The position numbers and the translations under genes were made by a program. Shown piece by piece: positions 9,388 to 18,021 of a stretch of DNA of 64,000 nucleotides. Each line of letters opens with the position of its first letter. The stretch's first letter is position 1. The DNA is from Dongia_A sp039808885 (GTDB taxonomy: Bacteria; Pseudomonadota; Alphaproteobacteria; Dongiales; Dongiaceae). The stretch spans positions 1 to 64,000 of the forward strand of contig JBDHTX010000015.1 in assembly GCA_039808885.1 (NCBI GenBank), written 5' to 3'. The notes under the pieces are model-generated. The model was not told the DNA's origin. It ran no database searches and worked only from the letters and a program-made list of their open reading frames with translations.

Positions 9388-10188
9388 ATGGCCGAGCAAG
9401 AGAAATTCGCGGTTCTGCGCGCCGCCCGCCGCATCTGGGCGGTCTCGCCGGTGCATGGCGAGATGGCGAAGCTCCGCTCGCTGCATGCCTATATCGACGA
9501 GCAGTTCCAGGACGGCGACCGCCTCGTCTATCTCGGCGGCTTCCTCGGCCGCGGCCAGGACGTGGCGGGGGTGATGGACGAGCTGGTCAGCTTCCGCCGG
9601 CAGATCCTGGCGCGGCCGAACATGTTCACCATCGACATCGCCTATCTGCGCGGCCAGCAGGAGGAGATGTGGAACAAGCTGCTGCAGCTGCAATTCGCGC
9701 CCAATCCGAAGGAGGTGCTGCCCTGGATGCTGCAGCAGGGCGTTGGCACGACGATCTCCGCCTATGGCGGCGACCCGGCCGAGGGCATCATCCGCTGCCG
9801 CGAGGGCGCGCTCGCCATCACCCGCTGGACCAATGGCCTGCGCAACGCCATGCACAACCGCCCGGGCCACTGGCAGCTGATGGCGGAGCTGCGCCGCGCC
9901 GCCTATAGCGACGATTACGGGCTGCTCTTCGTCCATGCCGGCATCGATCCCGACCGGCCGCTCGACGCCCAGGGCGATTCGCTGTGGTGGGGCAGCCCCG
10001 GCTTCGCCACCCTCAATCATCCCTATGGCGAGTTCCTGAAGGTGGTGCGCGGCTTCGACCGCCAGCATGGCGGCCCGGGCATGAGCCCCTTCACCATCAC
10101 GCTGGATGGCGGCTGCGGCTATGGCGGCAAGGCGCTCGCCGCCTGCCTCGACCCCAGGGGCGAGATCCTCGACCTGGTCGAAGCGTGA
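9388..10188 (+). CDS. PPP-family metallophosphatase homologue with degenerate active site
   Basis: The 266-residue product aligns by eye with bacterial Ser/Thr phosphatases of the PPP type, but the metal ligands are gone. The D-x-H-G block reads VSPVHGE (Asp replaced by Pro21, His23 kept). The GDxxDRG block reads GGFLGRG (50-56, both Asp replaced by Gly). The RGNHE block reads RGQQE (88-92, Asn and His both replaced by Gln). The later GHTP region is RGFDRQ (221-226). HAGIDP (183-188) is retained. It is therefore probably a non-catalytic binding protein. ATG 9388 is preferred because homologous sequence begins there. No partner gene is adjacent. Confidence 0.75.
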   Translation: MAEQEKFAVLRAARRIWAVSPVHGEMAKLRSLHAYIDEQFQDGDRLVYLGGFLGRGQDVAGVMDELVSFRRQILARPNMFTIDIAYLRGQQEEMWNKLLQLQFAPNPKEVLPWMLQQGVGTTISAYGGDPAEGIIRCREGALAITRWTNGLRNAMHNRPGHWQLMAELRRAAYSDDYGLLFVHAGIDPDRPLDAQGDSLWWGSPGFATLNHPYGEFLKVVRGFDRQHGGPGMSPFTITLDGGCGYGGKALAACLDPRGEILDLVEA

Positions 10189-10189
10189 C

Positions 10190-12040
10190 CTAGAGCGGCT
10201 TGACCTGCAGCAGGTGCATCGGCGCCGAGCGGCCGGGCAGCAGATGCTCGCCGAGGTCGACGCTGGGCACCTCCGCCGGCAGCGCACCGGACAAGTCGGC
10301 ACTGGTGACGATCACCGCGTCGGCGGCGCCATCATCCACCTCGCGGCCGAACTGTTCCAGGCGCTGGGCGATGTTCACGGTGTCGCCGATCAGCGTGTAG
10401 TTGATCCGCCCGGGCGCGCCGATATTGCCGACCAGGGCCGGGCCCTGGTGCAGCCCGATGCGGATGCGGATCGGCTTGAAGCCCTTGCGCGCGCGGCGTT
10501 CGTTGTCGGCGTGCAGCCGGCGGGCGATGGCGACGGCCGCGCGCACCGCGCGCGCGGCGCGGTCCTGCTGGTCGAGCGGCGCGCCCCAGAACGCCATCAC
10601 CGAATCGCCGATATATTTGTCGATGGTGCCGCCCTCCTCCTCGATCGCGGCGCCCAGCAGCGCGAAGTGGCGGTTCAGCAGCCCGGCGAGCTGATCCGCC
10701 GGCCGGCCCTCGGCGATGTGGGAAAAGCCGACGATGTCGGTGAACAGGACCACGATGTCGCGCTCGGCCGACACGATGGCGTCGCCGCTGCGCATGAGCA
10801 CCGGCGCCAGGGTGCGTGGAATGTAGTTGCGCAGCCACAGCAGGCCGTTGCGCATGGCGCCCTGCGCCTCCGCCGCCATGTCGATCTCGGTCAGCCGGCT
10901 GCCGGCGATGGGCGGGGTATCGAGGTCGAGCCCGGCGATGCGCCGCGCATTGTTGGCGAAGACGCGGATCGGCCGGCCGATGGCGCGGCCGATCCATAGC
11001 GCCAGCAGGACGCCGCCGCCCACCAGACCGGCCGCGAGTGGAATGGTGTTGTTGATCGTGTGCAGCACGCCCTCCGCCCAGCTCTGCGGCACGTGATAGC
11101 CGAGATACCATGGCATCGGACCGAAACCGGTGACGCGGCGATAGACGACGAGATAGTCGGTGCCCGCCAGGGTCGCCTCCGCCACGCCGACATTGGCCGG
11201 CCGGTCGACGATATCCTCGTCCAGCATGTCCTGCGGCGGCCAGGGAGTCGCCGCGAGGACCGGATCGAAGCCCGAGGCGACATCGGGCATCGCCGCGGTC
11301 GGGCCGGCCAGCGTCTCGCCGATCTTGGCGGCGGAATGCATGAGGATGCGGCCGGATTCGGTCACCACGAAGGGTACCCGGTCATCATTGGCAAGGGTCG
11401 CGAGCCGGGTCGAGGCGGCGCGCAGCGACACCGCCGCGCCGACGGCGCCCAGGAACCGGCCATCCTGGTCGGAGACCGGCGCCACAGCCACCAGGAGCGG
11501 CTCGCCCTTCCCCTCGATGAGGCGCACCGGCCCGGCCCAGAACGGCGTGCGCTCGCTCTTGGCCTGCTTCAGCATCGCGGCGATGCCCGCGTCGCCCGAG
11601 AGATCGATGGTCTCGGCGACGTAGGACCGGCCCTGCGCCACGGCCGAGGCCCAGGTCATCGACAGGTTCGGCCGGACGAAGCCGACGCCGGACAACTGGC
11701 GGACGGCGCCGATCGAGCCGAGCAGCAGGTCGTTCAGCCTGTCCTGGTCGCCGGTGGAGACGTGGCCGCGCGAAATGTAGTCGGCGAGAAATCGCGCCTG
11801 ATCGGCAGCCGGTTGCAGTTGCGCGTCGACCGTGGTGCCGATGCGTGACAGCTGGGCATCGCCGACGTCGAGCGCCAGGCTGAGCGCATTGCCGACCGCC
11901 GCGACGTAGAAGCAGATGCCGATGACGGTGGCGGTGATCGCCGTCAGGCCGCCGAAGGCCAGCGCCAGCACCAGCCAGATCGGCAGTCGCCAGCGACGCC
12001 GCGCCGGCGCCGGGACCGGGGCGAGGGCGGGGGCGGTCAC
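10190..12040 (-). CDS. Membrane-bound class III nucleotide cyclase with extracytoplasmic sensor
   Basis: Predicted to make a cyclic nucleotide (probably cAMP) in response to an external signal. The 616 residues comprise a membrane helix (about 20-48), a large periplasmic Cache-like sensor, a second helix, a HAMP-like linker and a C-terminal catalytic domain. The two metal-binding Asp are in LFTDIVGFS and YIGDSVMAFWG; INYTLIGDTVNIAQRLE is the transition-state segment. GTG 12040 is used, with GAGG overlapping the stop of the upstream M48 protease gene ten bases away, so the two form an operon. ATP versus GTP preference is not settled by the visible residues. Confidence 0.88.
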   Translation of the reverse strand: MTAPALAPVPAPARRRWRLPIWLVLALAFGGLTAITATVIGICFYVAAVGNALSLALDVGDAQLSRIGTTVDAQLQPAADQARFLADYISRGHVSTGDQDRLNDLLLGSIGAVRQLSGVGFVRPNLSMTWASAVAQGRSYVAETIDLSGDAGIAAMLKQAKSERTPFWAGPVRLIEGKGEPLLVAVAPVSDQDGRFLGAVGAAVSLRAASTRLATLANDDRVPFVVTESGRILMHSAAKIGETLAGPTAAMPDVASGFDPVLAATPWPPQDMLDEDIVDRPANVGVAEATLAGTDYLVVYRRVTGFGPMPWYLGYHVPQSWAEGVLHTINNTIPLAAGLVGGGVLLALWIGRAIGRPIRVFANNARRIAGLDLDTPPIAGSRLTEIDMAAEAQGAMRNGLLWLRNYIPRTLAPVLMRSGDAIVSAERDIVVLFTDIVGFSHIAEGRPADQLAGLLNRHFALLGAAIEEEGGTIDKYIGDSVMAFWGAPLDQQDRAARAVRAAVAIARRLHADNERRARKGFKPIRIRIGLHQGPALVGNIGAPGRINYTLIGDTVNIAQRLEQFGREVDDGAADAVIVTSADLSGALPAEVPSVDLGEHLLPGRSAPMHLLQVKPL

Positions 12041-12050
12041 GGCCCCGGCC

Positions 12051-13601
12051 TCAATAGGTGACGATCTTGACCTTCTGGCCCGGCTGCACCGAATTGGCGT
12101 TCTCCAGCGCGTTCAGCACGCGGAACCACTGCTCCTTCGCCTCGCCAACCACCATCCGGTTGCTGAGCGACTGGATGGTGTCGCCTTGCTGCACGGTGAC
12201 GACGCGCAGCCGCTGCGGCTTGTCGTATTGCGCCGCCTCGCTGGCGCTGATCTGGCGGAAGCTCATGGCGGTCTTCTGGAAATCGCCGTCATAGCGCGCG
12301 CCGAGATCGGCCAGCGACACGAAGGCGAATTCGTAGACCTTGCCGCTGGGATGGCGGATCAGCACGGCGCGGTAGTTGGCGGCGCCCGACTTGGTGTTGA
12401 CCCGCGCGCGCCCGGTCGCCGCCTCCATGCCGTTGATGGTGAGCGACTCGATATTCTGCAGGATGATGTTGCCCTTGGGGTCGTAGTTCTGCAGCGCGCC
12501 CACCAGGCTGCCGCTCGGCTGCGGATCGGCGAGGCTGAGATTGCCCAAGGTGCCCTTGGGCCCCTTGATCGCCACGACGTCGGGCAGATTGACCAGCTTG
12601 TAGCCGCTCGGCACCTCGAAGGCGAAACGCAGCGGCGGATGCACGAACAGCCGGTCGCGGATGACGCCCTGCGAGGGATCGTCGCCGAACATGATCCCAT
12701 CGATCTTGGACAGATAGACGTCGCGCTCCAGCATGGCATTGGCCACCGCGCCGTCGGCCTCCTGGATGGCGCGCTGCACGCGATCCTGGGTGCGCGGGTG
12801 CGAGGCCTTCATGCTCACCTGGTCGACCACGTTGGGATCCTTGCCGGCCAGTTCAGCCTCGAGCCGCGTCTCGGCATCGAGGCTGGCGAGGAAGGTGGAC
12901 ATCGCCTGCGGGTCGTAGGTGGCGCGCGTCAGGTAGCGCACGCCGAGCATGTCGGCCTCGAATTCCTGCTCCTGCGAATAGCGGCCGAGATAGTTGGCGA
13001 TGCTTTCATTGGCGATGCCGCCGGCGATGTTGGCGCCGGTCTGGCCGAACAGGATGCCGCTCGCCAGCACGCCCAGCGTGCCGAGGATCGAGGCCTGCTG
13101 CTGCTGGCCCATGCGCTCCGCGGTGTGGCGGGCGTTGACGTGGCCGATCTCGTGCCCGACCACGCCGGCGAATTCCGCCTCGTTGTTGGCGAGCGCCATC
13201 AAGCCGCGGGTCACATAGACATAGCCGCCCGGCAGGGCGAAGGCGTTGATGTCCGGCGTGTTGAGCACGGTGAAGGTGAACTTCACGTCCGGCCGCTCGC
13301 CGGTCGAGGCGAGGAACTGGCCGATCGAGTTCACATAGGGATTGAGCTCCGCCTTCTCGGTATAGGCGCCGCCGAATTCCTCCAGGATCTTGGGATGCTC
13401 CTGGGCGCCGATCTGGGCTTCCTGCTGCACCGAGACGGGGGTGGAGAAGGTGCGGCCCGTCGCCGGGCTGGTCGCCGTGGAGCAGGCGGAGAGCGCCGCG
13501 ACCAGGGTCAGCATGCCGGCCGCCGCCATCCAGGGCGCCCGTCGGTCCGCACGTCGGTCCGCGCGTCGATCTGGGCGAGGGTCGTTCCTGGTTGTGGTCA
13601 T
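12051..13601 (-). CDS. M48-family metalloprotease lipoprotein with LysM domain
   Basis: A 516-residue envelope protease of the BepA/LoiP kind, probably handling misfolded outer-membrane proteins. The start MTTTRND is followed by a DRRA repeat, a hydrophobic signal and the lipobox LSAC with Cys40. The zinc site is HEIGH (150-154) in VVGHEIGHVNARH, with a downstream Glu in EQEFEADMLG. The C-terminal about 55 residues form a LysM-like module (VQQGDTIQSLSNRM, then PGQKVKIV), implying peptidoglycan binding. It is followed closely by the cyclase gene, a pairing whose meaning is unknown. Confidence 0.9.
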   Translation of the reverse strand: MTTTRNDPRPDRRADRRADRRAPWMAAAGMLTLVAALSACSTATSPATGRTFSTPVSVQQEAQIGAQEHPKILEEFGGAYTEKAELNPYVNSIGQFLASTGERPDVKFTFTVLNTPDINAFALPGGYVYVTRGLMALANNEAEFAGVVGHEIGHVNARHTAERMGQQQQASILGTLGVLASGILFGQTGANIAGGIANESIANYLGRYSQEQEFEADMLGVRYLTRATYDPQAMSTFLASLDAETRLEAELAGKDPNVVDQVSMKASHPRTQDRVQRAIQEADGAVANAMLERDVYLSKIDGIMFGDDPSQGVIRDRLFVHPPLRFAFEVPSGYKLVNLPDVVAIKGPKGTLGNLSLADPQPSGSLVGALQNYDPKGNIILQNIESLTINGMEAATGRARVNTKSGAANYRAVLIRHPSGKVYEFAFVSLADLGARYDGDFQKTAMSFRQISASEAAQYDKPQRLRVVTVQQGDTIQSLSNRMVVGEAKEQWFRVLNALENANSVQPGQKVKIVTY

Positions 13602-13899
13602 GATGTCCGCTCCGTGGCTCGTAAACGATGATCGGGGCCTTGCGTTCCGCCGCTTTTTTCGCCGCGGCGGGGCGGCCGGCCGAATCCTCGCCGCAAGCTT
13701 ATTATTTCGCAGGTGCAGCGGCCAAGCGCTACCGCGCCGCGGACGGGCAATGCGCGTCACAAGGGCGTGACGCCGGCGCCGGGGCCCGGAAGCGGCAGTT
13801 TCCGGCAAAAGGGGTTGAGCCCGGCCCGGCCGCCACGTACAAGCAGGCATGCCCGGCCGCGGCCAGCGGCCGGCACCCGTCCCTTCGAGGCCAGTTCGC

Positions 13900-14865
13900 A
13901 TGGATTCCCGCCTGATGCCCGCCAAGGACCTGTTCCCCGAGATCGAGCCCTATGACAAGGGCTTCCTGCAGCTCTCGGCGCCGCATCGGATGTATTACGA
14001 GCAATCGGGCAATCCGGGCGGCGTGCCGGTGGTGTTCCTGCATGGCGGTCCGGGCGCCGGCGCCAATTCGACCCACCGGCGCTTCTTCGACCCCGCCTTC
14101 TACCGCATCGTCATTTTCGACCAGCGCGGCAGCGGCCGCTCGCAGCCTTTGGGCGAGACGCGGGACAACACCACCCCGCTGCTGATCGAGGACATGGAGA
14201 CCCTGCGCGCGCATCTCGGCATCCAGCGCTGGTTCGTCTTCGGCGGCTCCTGGGGCTCGACCCTGGCGCTGGCCTATGCCGAACATCACCCGGAGCGGGT
14301 GCGCGGCCTGGCGCTGCGCGGCATCTTCCTGTGCCGCAAGTCGGAGATCCAGTGGTTCCTCTACGGCCTGCGCGAATTCGCCCCCGAGGCCTGGCGCGCC
14401 TTCTCCGGCCACATCCCGGAAGCCGAGCAGGGCGACCTGCTGGAGGCCTATTGGAAGCGCCTGATGGACCCGAGCCCGGCCGTGCACATGCCGGCGGCCA
14501 AGGCGTGGAGCGTCTATGAGGGCTCCTGCTCCACCCTGCTGCCGAGCCCGGAGACGGTGCGCGCCTTTTCCGCCGACGCGCTGGCCCTCGGCCTCGCGCG
14601 CATGGAGGCGCATTACTTCCGCAACGACATCTTCCTGCCCGAGAACTTCCTGCTCCAGAACATCGGCAAGATCCGCAGGATCCCGAGCTTCATCGTGCAG
14701 GGCCGCTACGACCTGGTCTGCCCGATCCGCAACGCCGACGACCTGGTCCGCGTCTGGCCCGAGGCGCGCTACACCGTCATCCCCGATGCCGGCCATTCGG
14801 CGATGGAAACCGGCACCCGCGCGGCGCTGGTGGCGGGGATGGAGGCGTTCAAGAACCTGGCGTAG
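13900..14865 (+). CDS. pip: Proline iminopeptidase
   Basis: Releases N-terminal proline from peptides in the cytosol; peptidase family S33, alpha/beta hydrolase fold. The 321-residue product carries the oxyanion motif HGGPG (48-52), the nucleophile elbow GGSWG with Ser117, and the catalytic His in DAGHSAME near the C-terminus. Length matches bacterial Pip. The start ATG 13900 is divergent from the M48 protease gene, with about 300 bases between them. There is no adjacent peptide transporter. A palindromic repeat element follows its stop. Confidence 0.93.
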   Translation: MDSRLMPAKDLFPEIEPYDKGFLQLSAPHRMYYEQSGNPGGVPVVFLHGGPGAGANSTHRRFFDPAFYRIVIFDQRGSGRSQPLGETRDNTTPLLIEDMETLRAHLGIQRWFVFGGSWGSTLALAYAEHHPERVRGLALRGIFLCRKSEIQWFLYGLREFAPEAWRAFSGHIPEAEQGDLLEAYWKRLMDPSPAVHMPAAKAWSVYEGSCSTLLPSPETVRAFSADALALGLARMEAHYFRNDIFLPENFLLQNIGKIRRIPSFIVQGRYDLVCPIRNADDLVRVWPEARYTVIPDAGHSAMETGTRAALVAGMEAFKNLA

Positions 14866-14895
14866 TAGCGCGGCGGCGTGGCGTTCCTCGGATTC

Positions 14896-15020
14896 GTCAC
14901 CCCGGCCTTGCGCCGGGGTCCATTCAACCGCCGCACGAACAGTGAGGACCTGCATCGCGTCTTGAGCGGCGCGGCCCTTGCGCATGGCACGATGGCTCCC
15001 GGCGCAAGGCCGGGATGACG
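14896..15020. repeat. Palindromic intergenic element (REP/BIME-like)
   Basis: CCCGGCCTTGCGCCGGG at 14901-14917 is exactly reverse-complementary to 14998-15014, with GTCA/TGAC at the outer ends and about 80 bases between. It lies between convergent genes, as such repeats often do. Confidence 0.7.
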
Positions 15021-15055
15021 GACGAGAATGCAATCACCATCGGCGGGCGGATCAG

Positions 15056-16216
15056 CTAGCGCCGCCGGTTCGGCCGCGCATGCGGCAGGGCGCGGGGCGC
15101 GGAGTTCTCGGTTTCACTTTCCGTCTCGCCGGTGCCCTCGCCCTCGCCGATCGTGCCGGGGGTGAAGCCCGCCGCCTTGGCCCGCGCCATGGCGAGCTGC
15201 AGGATGCGCTGCATCAGCTCGGGATACTTGATCCCCTCGTGCTGCGCCGCCTCGGCGAAGACCTCGATCCTGGCGATGTCGGGATTGGGATTGGCCTCGA
15301 GGAAATAGGGCACGCCGTCGGCGGCGAGGCGGAAATCGACGCGGGCATAGCCGTCGAGCTCCAGCGTGCGGCAGATGCGCTTGGCGAGATTCTGGATGCG
15401 CGCGGCGAGCTCGGGCGGCAGGTCCTCCGCCAGGCGCTGCACGATGCCGAGCTTCTCCTGGTAGTTGACGTCGTGCTTCACCTTGGCGGTGGCGATGCGC
15501 ATCTGGTTCTCGTCCATGTCGCCGAACAGCAGCTCCCACACCGGGAGGACCTTCAGCCGTTCGTTGCCGAGCACGCCGACATAGAGCTCGCGCCCCTCGA
15601 TATACTGCTCGGCCAGGGCGTCGGTGCCGACCCGCTCATGGATGAAGGCGACGCGCTCGGCCAGCTTCTCGTCGCTGTCCACCACCGAGGCCTGGGCGAT
15701 GCCGATCGAGGAATCCTCGCTGGCGCTCTTGACGATCAGCGGGAAGCCAAGCTTGGCCGGCCGCTTCACCTTGCGCCCCATGGGAAATACCGCGAAGGCG
15801 GGCGACGGGATGCGGTGGAAGGCGAGCAGCTTCTTCGACAGCGCCTTGCCGCGCGCCAGCATCAGGCCGCGCGGGTTGCACCCGGTATAGGGCACGCGCA
15901 GCAGCTCCAGATAGGAGGCGACGTTCTGGTCATAGGCCGGCTCGCCGTGGAACTGCTCCAGCAGGTTGAAGACGACATGCGGCTTCCAGGTCTCGACCTC
16001 GTCGCGGATCGGCTTCAGCTCGTATTGCACGCCGAGCGGCTTCACCTCGTGGCCGAGCCCGCGCAGGGTCTGGATCACGTCGTATTCGGTCTTCCAGACG
16101 TTGATCTCTTTCTCGCTGTAGCCCGCGTCGGATTCCGGCGGCATGAAATCCGGGTGCATCAGCACCAGGACACGCAGGCTTTTCGGGCGGCTGTGTTTCT
16201 TGCGGGCGCGCGTCAC
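15056..16216 (-). CDS. ATP-grasp ligase (D-Ala-D-Ala ligase-like)
   Basis: An ATP-dependent carboxylate-amine ligase of unknown substrate. It has an N-terminal Rossmann-like part (LRVLVLMHPDFMPPES), a central ATP-binding part (GFPLIVKSASEDSSIGIA, LAEQYIEGRELYVGV) and the Mg-binding end (YARVDFRLAADGVPYFLEANPNPD), all normal for D-Ala-D-Ala ligase homologues. The C-terminus is a Glu/Ser-rich tail. GTG 16216 overlaps the TGA of the zinc-peptidase gene by four bases, so the pair is translationally coupled. There are no cell-wall genes nearby, so a Ddl role is unlikely; tagging or synthesis of a small peptide or amide is an inference. Confidence 0.85.
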   Translation of the reverse strand: MTRARKKHSRPKSLRVLVLMHPDFMPPESDAGYSEKEINVWKTEYDVIQTLRGLGHEVKPLGVQYELKPIRDEVETWKPHVVFNLLEQFHGEPAYDQNVASYLELLRVPYTGCNPRGLMLARGKALSKKLLAFHRIPSPAFAVFPMGRKVKRPAKLGFPLIVKSASEDSSIGIAQASVVDSDEKLAERVAFIHERVGTDALAEQYIEGRELYVGVLGNERLKVLPVWELLFGDMDENQMRIATAKVKHDVNYQEKLGIVQRLAEDLPPELAARIQNLAKRICRTLELDGYARVDFRLAADGVPYFLEANPNPDIARIEVFAEAAQHEGIKYPELMQRILQLAMARAKAAGFTPGTIGEGEGTGETESETENSAPRALPHARPNRRR

Positions 16217-17238
16217 AGCGCATACCACTCCCGGCGCGAGGGGCTATGCAGGGAATGCACCGTGTTGGCGGTGAGCAGCACCGTGAAGTTCATCGCCAAT
16301 TGCCGCTCCGGCCCCACCGCGCGCAGCTTCAGCTCGCGGCAGCGAACGATCATCTCGTCCAGCACCCGGTCCAGCGCCTGCTGGTATTCGCCGGTCCATT
16401 TCGAAACCATGCGCCGGATCTTACCACGATTGAGGCGCAAAAACGTCGACGCCGCGGGGGCATTCTTGTCCCTCGGGTCGTCGGAGAAGATGCGGCGCAG
16501 ATCGCGGTCGTAGATGGTGGGCGAATCGACGCCGTAATGCGCCTGCTTGCGCTTGTAGTGCTCGTCCAGGGTCCGGCGCAGCTGGTTCAACGGATCGACC
16601 ATGGTCCGGCGGGTCAGGAACGGCTTCTCCGCCGCGATCTCGCCCATCAGCTCGTCGACATATTCCAGCTTCTTCAGCGCCGGCCATTCCGCGTAGCGCT
16701 TGCGCCAGTCGGAGCGCGGCTTCAGCCAGACGGCGAAGGTCTCGGCGAAATCCTCGTCCGGATGGCTCTGCGCGTACCACAGGCGCAGATGCTGGACAAA
16801 ATTCTTACTGGACGGGTTCGGCCGGTAGTAGTTGGGGTAGCGCTGCGAGGAATGGCCGAAGAATTTCTGCCAGCGCCGCTTGCGCTGCAGCTTGTAGGAA
16901 TGCTGCACCACGTGGCCGGCCTCGTGGCGCAGGATGCGCATGCAATCGGCCTCGCTGCCGCCCTCGGCCTCGCCCATCATCCTGCGCTCCAGGCGCATCA
17001 GGCGCGGGTGCAGCAGGTAGAACGGCACGGCGATGCCCGGCGTGTTGTCCGGGCTGAACCATTCGTCGGAGATCCAGACATGCGGCCGGACCTTCACGCC
17101 GCGCTCCTCCAGCTCGTCATAGAGCTTCATCACGCAGCGCTCGACCCAGGTGCCTTCGACCGCGACGTGGAGATCCCGCAGGCGCAGCTGCAGCAGCTCC
17201 TCGTCCGGCAAGGTGGCCCAGGCGAAACGGCGGGACAT
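16213..17238 (-). CDS. Putative zinc-binding metallopeptidase
   Basis: A 341-residue cytosolic protein without a signal peptide. It contains a zincin motif HEAGHVVQH (105-113), with a likely third ligand Glu166 in DEDFAETFAVW, and long Arg/Lys-rich segments (YKLQRKRRWQKFF). It resembles the family called putative zinc-binding metallo-peptidase, whose members have no known substrate. It is the first gene of a two-gene operon with the ATP-grasp ligase, whose GTG overlaps its stop. The obvious reading is that one enzyme makes and the other trims or removes an amide-linked product. That is inference. Confidence 0.75.
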   Translation of the reverse strand: MSRRFAWATLPDEELLQLRLRDLHVAVEGTWVERCVMKLYDELEERGVKVRPHVWISDEWFSPDNTPGIAVPFYLLHPRLMRLERRMMGEAEGGSEADCMRILRHEAGHVVQHSYKLQRKRRWQKFFGHSSQRYPNYYRPNPSSKNFVQHLRLWYAQSHPDEDFAETFAVWLKPRSDWRKRYAEWPALKKLEYVDELMGEIAAEKPFLTRRTMVDPLNQLRRTLDEHYKRKQAHYGVDSPTIYDRDLRRIFSDDPRDKNAPAASTFLRLNRGKIRRMVSKWTGEYQQALDRVLDEMIVRCRELKLRAVGPERQLAMNFTVLLTANTVHSLHSPSRREWYAL

Positions 17239-17546
17239 GGCGGGGCGGTCCGGTACCCTGTCTGTTTTCTTGACGCTTCTGCGACCCCCGCGAAGAGCGG
17301 CGGTCGCGCTGAGTCATGGGGGAAAAACCGGCCGATGGCAAGGCCGGTTCCGGGCCGCCGCGCCGCGCAGGCGGACAGCCCGGAAATGGCTGCAAAACGG
17401 GCCTTTCCGGCGATTCCGGCGGATCCGCCGCGGCGCCGGCGCGGCCCGGTGCCCGCCCCGGACTCCTGTCGCGCTCCGGCGCGGGATTGGACCAGACTGA
17501 TGCCCCGCCGGGCGCTGGGGCCAGGGCAGCGGAAAAGGACCGACGC
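17239..17546. other. 308-bp divergent intergenic stretch
   Basis: Separates the zinc-peptidase operon (minus) from the broken GFA gene (plus). A hairpin at 17281-17307 (GCGACC, C, CCGC, loop, GCGG, C, GGTCGC) and a TTGACG at 17270-17275 are the only marked features. Confidence 0.4.
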
Positions 17547-17971
17547 ATGGACCGTGGCCTGCAACCGCCGCTTGCCGGCGGCTGCCAATGCGGCCAGATC
17601 CGCTACGCGGTCGCAGGGGCGCCGACCGCCCTCTTTGTCTGCCCTTGCCCGGGATGCCGCCGGCAATCCGCCGCGGCCTTTGGCATCTCGGTGATCGTGC
17701 GCGCCGCCGCCCTGCGCCTGGTCCGCGGCGCTGCCCGCCGCTGGTCGCATGCTGCCGAGAGCGCCGGGTCGTGCCCCGCCACGTCTGCCCTGATCGCGGG
17801 TCGCGCCTGTGGCACGGCGACCGCGCGGCCGGGGCGGAGGTCAGCGTCAAGGGCGGCTCGCTCGGCCAGCCGGTCGACCTCAGCCACGCACTCCAGATCT
17901 GGACCGCCCGCAAACCGCCCGGCGTGACGATCCCGCCCGACGCGCGCTTCTATCCGCGCGAGCCGGACTAG
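17547..17971 (+). pseudogene. Frameshifted GFA/CENP-V-domain gene
   Basis: Glutathione-dependent formaldehyde-activating-type proteins bind zinc through CxC and CxxC pairs. The start ATG 17547 has AAAGGA at 17534-17539, and the N-terminal half reads GGCQCGQIRYAV then CPCPGCRRQSAAAFG. After HAAES (around 17758-17767) the homology jumps to another frame, continuing RVVPRHVCPD, GSRLWHG and IWTARKPPGVTIPPDARFY to 17971. One missing base would explain it. In addition, the expected CPDCGS reads CPDRGS, losing a zinc Cys. Two independent lesions favour a true pseudogene over a sequencing error, though the latter is possible for the shift. Confidence 0.75.
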
Positions 17972-18021
17972 GCGCACGGAACTTAGTAATTTATTCATAG
18001 TCGCCGCCCCATGTTGCGCCC

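Noticed and set aside
10106..10999. Long plus-strand open frame opposite the cyclase gene
   Set aside because: His/Arg/Ala-rich antisense reading typical of GC-rich genes; the minus strand encodes a clear cyclase.
15056..16216. Genuine D-alanine-D-alanine ligase
   Set aside because: No mur or fts genes nearby, coupled to a zinc peptidase, and an extra acidic tail; the fold matches but the role probably does not.
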